Assembly (NCBI GenBank): GCA_900551385.1
Contig: URVS01000108.1
Span: 1-5,447 of the forward strand
Direction: 5' to 3'
Source of the DNA: an uncultured Mollicutes bacterium
Lineage (GTDB): Bacteria > Bacillota_I > Bacilli_A > RFN20 > CAG-449
DNA length: 5,447 bases
Both the position numbers and the translations under genes were made by a program. The notes under the pieces were generated by a model. The model made no database searches, was not told the DNA's origin, and was given only the letters and a program-made list of their open reading frames with translations. Positions 1 to 5,447 of the stretch are shown piece by piece (the stretch's first letter is position 1; each line of letters opens with the position of its first letter).

Positions 1-55
1 TGTGCTTTACCATTTCTATAATCAGCTACATCAAATAGCTCACGTTGTTCCCAAG
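1..55 (-). pseudogene. hsdS: Start-less hsdS fragment (silent specificity cassette), runs off window
   Basis: On the minus strand this stretch encodes the residues WEQRELFDVADYRNGKA, identical at DNA level to codons 19-35 of the expressed hsdS at 3274-3870. It lies 9 nt after the hsdR stop codon (65-67). In its reading frame the upstream codons are TGA TCT ATA ATT TAT TAT TCT and then TGG, so there is no ATG, GTG or TTG start and no well-placed Shine-Dalgarno sequence. The conserved N-terminal lead-in of HsdS (PQIRFKGFTDA) is missing. I infer a silent or remnant hsdS copy that continues beyond position 1. It could instead be the start of a cassette that becomes expressed only after recombination into the hsdS locus. 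Its length and the rest of its recognition domain cannot be seen. Confidence 0.75.
1..55. repeat. 55-bp perfect direct repeat, copy A (truncated by window edge)
   Basis: Bases 1-55 match 3764-3818 without a mismatch and in the same orientation. Identity stops abruptly at position 56 (a here, c at 3819), and the flanks 56-64 and 3819-3827 are unrelated. The left end is set by the window edge, so the true repeat may be longer. The two copies are offset by 3763 bp and bracket the whole of hsdR. Confidence 0.97.
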
Positions 56-64
56 AATAATAAA

Positions 65-3000
65 TTATAGATCAAAGCCACCTTTAACTATAAAATCTCT
101 AATTAGATTTTCAGATTTACTAATAATTAATGGTTTTGGATAGCTTTTACCATCTTTATTGTCAAAATATATTTTTGCAGTATTTACATTTAATGTTTTC
201 TTAAGTTCATCAAATCTACCAAAATCATTCAAATTAGCATCTGTTGGTCTTGAATTAACTAATTTTCTTAGCTTATCTTCATCACATCCAATTTTATTAG
301 CAAATTTATGTATTTGATCATTTTTTGAATTTAATTTATATTCATTAATATAATCATTAAATGTTTTATTGGACTTTTCATCTATTTTTAATGTTCCACT
401 TTGTATATCAAACAATATTAATTCTGCAAATTTTTGATCATTCATAGATAAAGATGCAAAAGAATCATGTAATTGTTGATTTAAAGAATTCGTTATTTCT
501 TTTTCTTCCCCTTCATATAATGCTAAAAGCCATTTTTTAAATTTACCATTAAGATATGCATGATCAATTTTATCAGTTTCAATTTCTATTGCTGTTGCAT
601 CTATATCTAATGTACTTTCAAAATTTTCATTTTTACTTTCTTCTTTATTAAACAACTCTTTATATCTTTGTGCTAAAATTAAATAATCATTTTTGGTTAT
701 TAATAGTTCAACAATTTTTGCGTTACCATCTTCTTCAAATATATATTTATTTTTCTCCCAAATAAAACCTTGTACAATGGAGGCATTATTATTCTAACTA
801 ATTGTGCAAAATTTTTAGCAAACATTGCTTTATCAGAATCCATCATCCCATCAATAGTAGAAAAATTATTGATATTATTTGCGTTAAAAATATTTTTTAT
901 CAAATCAAATAATGAATTAATCTTTTTTAAGTTTCCTTCTAGTTTTTCAACAAAAATTCCATATGGTTTAGATCCAGAATATAATTCAAATGCATCTTTC
1001 ATATTTTTTTCCATCGTATTAGGATATCTATACCATCTTATATTACCAGCTTGCTTTTCACTACCGAAAATTCTATTGGTTCTAGAAAATGCTTGTACTA
1101 ACGCTGCATATACTAATACTTTATCAAGATATAAAGTATTTACCCATTTTGAATCAAAACCAGTAAGCATTTGATCAACAACTATTACTAAATTTAGTTG
1201 CATTTCAGGATTACTTCTCTCAATTCCTAAATATTCTTCTTTATGAGATAATCTTTTTGCAACATCCTTTTTATAATTTGCATATCTAGGTATAGTAAAA
1301 GATTGATTAAAATTATTATTATAATCTGTTAAAATTTCAATTAAAGCTTCTTCTTTAGGTATTGAGTTTTGTTTATTTTCTATAGTTTCATCAAACACAC
1401 CTGCTATTTTTAATAATGGTCTTCCATCTTTTCCCATCATTTCTTTAAAAAGATGATAATAATCACAAGCTTCAGGAATCGAACTTGTTGCAAAAATCGC
1501 ATGAAATTTATTATTAAAACTTAATGTATTCCAATTATCTAAAATATCTTTAACAACTTGATATGGGTGTTGTTTTTCAATATTTTTTGGTATTACACCG
1601 TTTTCAATATCACCTTTATCTAACATATATAGATTTTTATTAATATAATTTTCTACTCCATCAACATGAATCTTTTTACCATTTTTTATTTCATCATGTC
1701 CTACCATTGGTAAATTTCTTATTTTTAAGAATTTTTCTCGCTTAACTGGATCGGACATTGCTTCATTTTTGCTTGTCGCATTTGCTTTAATTAAACCTAT
1801 AGCTTCTCTAATAGCACTATTAGTAAATGTTTGTATCATTTTTGGATCAAATCCTAAAACATTTCCATCTCTAATTCCATCAGAAATACTATATCTATGT
1901 AGTTCATTCCCAAAAACAGTAGTTGTTGTGTTACCATTTTTTTCATTTTCATCATAAATCGGAGTCCCAGTAAATCCAAAATATAAAGCTGTAGGAAATG
2001 TATTTTTTATATTTGATAACATTTGTCCAAATGTTGATCTATGGCATTCATCAATAATAAACACTATTTTCTTTTTATTTATCTTTTCTATATCATTTTC
2101 ATTATATCCCGCATTTAGTTTTATATTACTCATCTTTTGGATAGAAGTTACAATAAGAGTATTATTAGTATTATTACTTTTAAGCTTACTAATAAGAGAA
2201 TATGTATCATCTGTTTCTTGTACATCTTCACTATCATCTTTAAAATTTCTATACTCATTAGCAGATTGAATTCCTAGTTCTATTCTATCAATTAAGAAAA
2301 TTACTTTATCACATTTTTTTGATTGTGATAAAAGTTGAGCTGCTTTAAAACTTGTCATTGTTTTTCCTGAACCAGTTGTATGGCAAATATATCCTCCAAG
2401 CCTATCTTTAGCTGTCCATTCTGCTCTTTCAACTCTAGCATTAATTGCTTCACAAGCATAATATTGATAACTTCTCATTACTTTTAAAACACCATCACCA
2501 GTATCTGGAACAGTATAAAACCCTATAAGTTTATGTGCCATTGGAATTGAAAGTAATTGTTCAACATTTTTATCCCATGATTCATAAGGTTCATTATTCT
2601 TATCAGCCCATTTAAAATAAAATCTATCATTAAATTTTGCACCATCACCAGGATTTGCAAAATATTTTGTTTCATCAGGATTCATAGCAACAAAAACTTG
2701 AACCAAAGAAAATAAACCTGTAAAAACATGTTCATGAGAATATTTTTTTATTTGTTCTATCGCTTGAGAAACTGGAACACCTGATCTTTTTAATTCAATA
2801 TGAATTAATGGCATACCATTTATAAGAAGCAATAAATCACCTCTTCTATCAGGAAGAATATTTCTTTTAGTCGAAAATATAGGTTGTTCTGCTATTTGAT
2901 AAACGCTTTTACCACCTGCAATTTGATTTCTATCATATATATCTAAAGGTATTTCTCTACCAATACAACCGCAATCAGGATGATCACGTTTAATAGTTAT

Positions 3001-3261
3001 TGTTTTACCATTGATTAATTTATTTAACATTACAGGAGATTTTAGACTATTAATTTGTTCTAGTAATTGAGATTTTTCATCTTCAGTCAATGGATATCCA
3101 TTAAGTCTATTAATTCCTTTATTATTATTAAAAAGAATATTAGCCCAATTATCTATTAACTCTTTTTCATTTTTATACTTTAATATATCTTTACTCCAAC
3201 CATGTTCAGTTAGTTTTTTTATAACATCTGCTTCAAAAAGCAACTCGTCATTATATACCAT
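65..3261 (-). pseudogene. hsdR: Type I restriction enzyme R subunit HsdR, frameshifted
   Basis: HsdR is the ATP-dependent translocase and endonuclease of a type I R-M complex. The first frame (700-3261) runs 853 codons. It shows a PD-(D/E)xK nuclease with D142, E156 and K158 (IELKRS), followed by a QxxxY motif (Q170, Y174). The superfamily 2 motor has Walker A TTGSGKT at 295-301, DECH at 404-407, TGTP at 431-434, a motif V-like DQMLTGFD at 696-703 and QAFSRTNR at 723-730. After L829 (775-777) the frame diverges into about 24 unrelated residues and stops at 700. The natural sequence continues in the -1 frame as VQGFIWEKN, through AQRYKELFNKEE, to GFDL at 65. Restoring one base gives about 1065 aa, a normal HsdR length. 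I chose the ATG at 3259-3261, which has an AGGAG 9 nt upstream. The lost part is the C-terminal helical/docking region. The truncated protein would keep its nuclease and motor motifs but probably would not assemble. A sequencing error is the main alternative. Confidence 0.9.
772..780 (-). other. Frameshift site in hsdR (apparent 1-nt deletion)
   Basis: The coding strand reads CCA TTG TAC AAG here. Codons up to TTG (L829) fit HsdR, and from the G of TTG onward the -1 frame reads GTA CAA GGT TTT (VQGF), which again fits HsdR. A plausible ancestor is CCA TTA GTA CAA with one A lost. The -1 frame has a TAG just upstream, at about 796-798, so the shift must lie between there and 700. The protein sequence places it here. 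No long homopolymer or classic X-XXY-YYZ slippery heptamer sits at the junction. Confidence 0.75.
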
Positions 3262-3270
3262 TTTTGATTT

Positions 3271-3275
3271 CTCCT
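3271..3275 (-). promoter_or_regulatory. Ribosome binding site of hsdR
   Basis: AGGAG lies 9 nt before the hsdR ATG (3259-3261) and overlaps the hsdS TAG stop (3274-3276). This overlap suggests that hsdR is translated from the hsdM-hsdS transcript. It also fixes the hsdR start. Confidence 0.85.
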
Positions 3276-3870
3276 AACAAAACATCTTATCAAGTAGTGC
3301 TTTTTTCATATTTTTTAGTTTTTCACACTTACGCTGATGAAGAGTGATAAGGTTATCTAGATTGGTAAATAATTCACCGATTTTATCTTGTTCTTGCTTA
3401 TTTGGATAAAATTCTTCAAATTTTTTCATATCATTTAAAGATAGATTAGTTTGCTTAATACCATCATCAAATTGCAAAAAATATTTATTTCTATTCATCG
3501 TTATAGATAAAAATTTCGGATTAATATTACTATGTGGAGTAATACCTGCAATTCTTTGATTTAATGTGTATTTGCTTGATTTATCTACCAAAAACGTCTT
3601 TGCAATAGCTCGGCCATTTGGCACATCGCTTAATACAAATGCAATCTCATTTTGGAATAATGGTTCATTCTGTTTATTTGAATATTTTTTTATTTTACCT
3701 TCTGTAGATACAAATTTTGAATTAATAACAATATATTTACCATCATCATCAATATCATTTTCATGTGCTTTACCATTTCTATAATCAGCTACATCAAATA
3801 GCTCACGTTGTTCCCAAGCATCAGTAAATCCTTTAAATCTTATTTGAGGTTTTAGTATTTTTTCACTCAT
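3274..3870 (-). CDS. hsdS: Type I R-M specificity subunit HsdS, half-size (single TRD)
   Basis: HsdS chooses the DNA target for the HsdM methyltransferase and for the full restriction complex. This protein has 198 aa, about half the usual 390-450. It carries the N-terminal lead-in (PQIRFKGFTDAWEQREL, about residues 8-24), one target recognition domain (about 25-157) and one conserved helical spacer (about 159-196; EQDKIGELFTNLDNLITLHQRK at its core), and ends KMFC. A normal HsdS repeats this plan with a second recognition domain. Single-domain subunits are known to work by pairing, giving a symmetric target when two identical halves associate, so activity is plausible but unproven. I chose the ATG at 3868-3870 because GGAGG lies 8 nt upstream. 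A longer frame from a TTG at 3885 starts inside that ribosome binding site. The gene begins 1 nt after the hsdM stop and ends 12 nt before hsdR. Codons 19-35 lie in the direct repeat. Confidence 0.93.
   Translation of the reverse strand: MSEKILKPQIRFKGFTDAWEQRELFDVADYRNGKAHENDIDDDGKYIVINSKFVSTEGKIKKYSNKQNEPLFQNEIAFVLSDVPNGRAIAKTFLVDKSSKYTLNQRIAGITPHSNINPKFLSITMNRNKYFLQFDDGIKQTNLSLNDMKKFEEFYPNKQEQDKIGELFTNLDNLITLHQRKCEKLKNMKKALLDKMFC
3764..3818. repeat. 55-bp perfect direct repeat, copy B (inside hsdS)
   Basis: This copy lies within expressed hsdS, from the last two bases of codon 18 to the first two bases of codon 36. It matches bases 1-55 exactly. It covers the conserved WEQREL boundary and about a dozen residues of the recognition domain proper. 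That is where homology between hsdS alleles usually starts in switching loci. Confidence 0.97.
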
Positions 3871-3871
3871 T

Positions 3872-5447
3872 TTACTTACCTCCAAGTAATTTTTTGAATT
3901 CCATCAATCCAGCTTCATCATCTGGGTTAGCATTTAGCTCATCTAACATTAAAATAAGTTCTTTTTCAGTTTGTTCAATTTGTTCATTTATATCTATTAA
4001 TGTAGTTTCATATTTTTTTGTTAATTCTGTAATTTTTTTAGTTAAATAATCAATAATTGTTTTTGGTAATTCATTAAGATTATTAGCTAATGGTGTAATC
4101 CATTTCTTTTCTAAAAGATTTAACGCTTCATTTAAAGACATATTTTCTATTTTATCTTTTGTTTCTTTTATTATTTTACTATCTAATTCTTTTATTGTTT
4201 TATTAAGATTTTTTTCTTCATCAATTAATTTTGCGACTTCACAGATGTTTTTTTCTATATCTGTTAAAGAAATATTTTTTTTGTTTATATTAGTTTTTGC
4301 AAATTTTAAAACTGCTGCATTAACAAATGCATCGCAATTTTCATTTAAGCAATCATTAATTTCTTCTTTATCATCATCAGAAAGATTCTCAATAATTTCA
4401 CTATATTTTGATGAAATTTCTGAAAGTCTTTCTTCACATTTCTTTAATTCATTTTTTTGAGATGAAAAATATTCATCTTGAACTAAATCAAATGGTAAAA
4501 CATGCCCTTTATATCCAGTTTGAATTTCAACATCTTTATTGTCTTTCTTTTTAGTAACAAATAATGAATCAACTTTATTAAGTGATGAATTACCTTCAGT
4601 TTGCAATATTTCAAGATCAGTTGAAATATTTATCCAAGCATCAGCTAGAAGTTCATATGCTTGATATTTATCAATTAAATTAATATTATTTAATCTTGAA
4701 AATATATCATTAGAAATTATTTCTTCTGTTTTAGCAATATTTATTGTTGAATATTGATCAAGAAGTAATATTTTTAATTTATTTTCAAAATCCATAAATT
4801 TGTTCTTATATTCATTTTCAAACTTGATAACATCATTATTACGTTCAATTGTTTCTTTAATATTTTCAACATTTAATTTAGAATAATTTTCTTTTATTAA
4901 GGCAAATAATTGTTCTTTTAATGATGGAAAAGTTAGCCAATATTGTGATAATTTATCAATTTCATAATTTGGTATTCCACCAAACATTGTAGAATAAATA
5001 TCAAATGTTTCACTTTCTTCATTTGAATCAACATATCTTGGAATATTTAAATTATATTCGTTTTGTCTAATTTCTTCTTTACTAACAACTTTAGAATATT
5101 TTTCAACTGTTTCTCTATTAATTACAGTATCAACAATTTTTTTAATATCACATGGTCTAAGCTTATTGTTTTTTCCTTCTTTAACGAATCCTTTTGATGC
5201 ATCAATAATTAAAACATCGTTAGTATTTCTTTGCTTTTTTAAAACCATAATTATTGTTGGGATACCTGTTCCAAAGAAAATATTAGCTGGTAAACCAATA
5301 ATTGCATCAATGTTATCATTTTCAATTAAATTTTTACGAATTTCACCTTCTTCACCACCACGGAATAAAACACCATGTGGTAAAACAATTGTCATTATTC
5401 CATCTGATTTTAAATGATATAAATCATGTAATAAAAATGCATAATCA
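3872..5447 (-). CDS. hsdM: Type I R-M methyltransferase subunit HsdM, C-terminal part
   Basis: HsdM is the S-adenosylmethionine-dependent adenine-N6 methyltransferase that pairs with HsdS. The frame is open to the right edge. It begins in frame at 5446 with DYAFLLHDLYHLKSDGI and continues MTIVLPHGVLFRGG, then LPANIFFGTGIPTIIMVLKK, the typical end of the N6-MTase fold just after the NPPY motif. The SAM-binding motif and NPPY lie upstream, outside the window, so the ATG at 5393-5395 is an internal Met and not the start. About 524 residues are visible, roughly twice what follows NPPF in EcoKI HsdM. The extra part (about 3875-4480) is charged and Glu/Lys/Leu-rich with likely coiled coils, and carries the KKWITPLANNL segment. 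It ends LLGGK, and this terminus encodes the GGAGG used by hsdS. This fits the long HsdM variety common in Firmicutes. No frameshift is seen in the visible part. Confidence 0.93.
   Translation of the reverse strand, partial: DYAFLLHDLYHLKSDGIMTIVLPHGVLFRGGEEGEIRKNLIENDNIDAIIGLPANIFFGTGIPTIIMVLKKQRNTNDVLIIDASKGFVKEGKNNKLRPCDIKKIVDTVINRETVEKYSKVVSKEEIRQNEYNLNIPRYVDSNEESETFDIYSTMFGGIPNYEIDKLSQYWLTFPSLKEQLFALIKENYSKLNVENIKETIERNNDVIKFENEYKNKFMDFENKLKILLLDQYSTINIAKTEEIISNDIFSRLNNINLIDKYQAYELLADAWINISTDLEILQTEGNSSLNKVDSLFVTKKKDNKDVEIQTGYKGHVLPFDLVQDEYFSSQKNELKKCEERLSEISSKYSEIIENLSDDDKEEINDCLNENCDAFVNAAVLKFAKTNINKKNISLTDIEKNICEVAKLIDEEKNLNKTIKELDSKIIKETKDKIENMSLNEALNLLEKKWITPLANNLNELPKTIIDYLTKKITELTKKYETTLIDINEQIEQTEKELILMLDELNANPDDEAGLMEFKKLLGGK
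3879..3883 (-). promoter_or_regulatory. Ribosome binding site of hsdS, inside the end of hsdM
   Basis: GGAGG lies within the last codons of hsdM (L-G-G-K), 8 nt before the hsdS ATG at 3868-3870. It decides the hsdS start in favour of MSEKIL over the in-frame TTG at 3885, which precedes the Shine-Dalgarno sequence itself. The arrangement implies coupled translation of hsdM and hsdS. Confidence 0.88.

Noticed and set aside
65..655. A separate 196-aa gene downstream of hsdR
   Set aside because: Its sequence continues without interruption upstream (AQRYKELFNKEE) into codons that fit HsdR back to VQGF at 775. Its first codon is a TTG inside that stretch with no ribosome binding site. It is the shifted C-terminal end of hsdR.
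735..780. Programmed -1 frameshift or simple-repeat phase variation producing full-length HsdR
   Set aside because: No X-XXY-YYZ heptamer in the correct frame is present near the junction. The nearby A5 (750-754) and AT repeat (about 738-746) lie after the point where the -1 frame already matches HsdR, so slippage there would not repair the gene.
2158..2177. Short tandem repeat agtattatt x2 within hsdR
   Set aside because: It encodes NNTNNT in a surface-like loop. The unit is 9 nt, so copy change keeps the frame, and two copies in AT-rich DNA are not notable.
3871..3885. Longer hsdS start at the TTG at 3885 (MEVSKMSEK)
   Set aside because: That start lies within and before the GGAGG Shine-Dalgarno sequence. 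The ATG at 3870 has ideal spacing and gives the expected HsdS N-terminus.
5393..5395. ATG as the start of hsdM
   Set aside because: The frame is open to the window edge, and the upstream residues DYAFLLHDLYHLKSDGI are conserved HsdM sequence. The Met is internal.
770..5417. Plus-strand open frames (for example 770-1174, 1769-1957, 3566-3784, 4245-4460, 5166-5417)
   Set aside because: They lie antisense to conserved R-M genes, have low-complexity Phe/Leu/Ser/Ile-rich translations typical of reversed AT-rich coding DNA, and show no convincing ribosome binding sites.
1..5447. Alternative genetic code (TGA = Trp) as in Mycoplasma
   Set aside because: The long frames contain no internal TGA, and the Trp codons examined are TGG, so nothing in the window supports recoding.

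Overview
The window is one tightly packed, minus-strand type I restriction-modification (R-M) locus in very AT-rich DNA, roughly three quarters A+T by eye. Every Trp codon I checked is TGG, and no TGA interrupts the long reading frames, so the standard code fits. The ribosome binding sites are strong GGAGG/AGGAG types. The HsdS sequence has the GFTDAWEQREL and NLDNLITLHQRK signatures common in Firmicutes. A low-GC Bacillota such as an Erysipelotrichia/Bacilli-like gut bacterium, or an Acholeplasma-like mollicute using the standard code, is the best guess. No taxonomic marker gene is present, so this is tentative.

Read in the direction of transcription (high to low coordinates), the layout is as follows. 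(1) The C-terminal part of a long HsdM DNA methyltransferase (3872-5447) enters from the window edge. (2) A half-size HsdS specificity subunit of 198 aa (3274-3870) has a single target recognition domain. (3) An HsdR restriction/translocase gene (65-3261) has intact nuclease and helicase motifs but is broken by an apparent single-base deletion near 775, which separates the motor from its C-terminal domain. (4) A start-less second copy of the hsdS 5' region (1-55) lies immediately after the hsdR stop and runs off the window. Spacing of 1, 12 and 9 nt, and the overlap of Shine-Dalgarno sequences with upstream gene ends, indicate one operon with its promoter beyond the right edge. No intergenic stretch is long enough to hold other genes. 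I see no tRNA, rRNA, CRISPR, IS element or convincing terminator.

HsdM and HsdS would form the modification enzyme and HsdR would add ATP-driven translocation and cleavage. As written, HsdR lacks the C-terminal region expected to dock on the methyltransferase, so the locus may currently methylate without restricting. The most notable structure is a perfect 55-bp direct repeat (1-55 = 3764-3818) joining the expressed hsdS to the silent hsdS fragment and flanking hsdR. This resembles the edge of an hsdS cassette system in which recombination could change specificity, or delete or duplicate hsdR. The deciding sequence lies beyond position 1.
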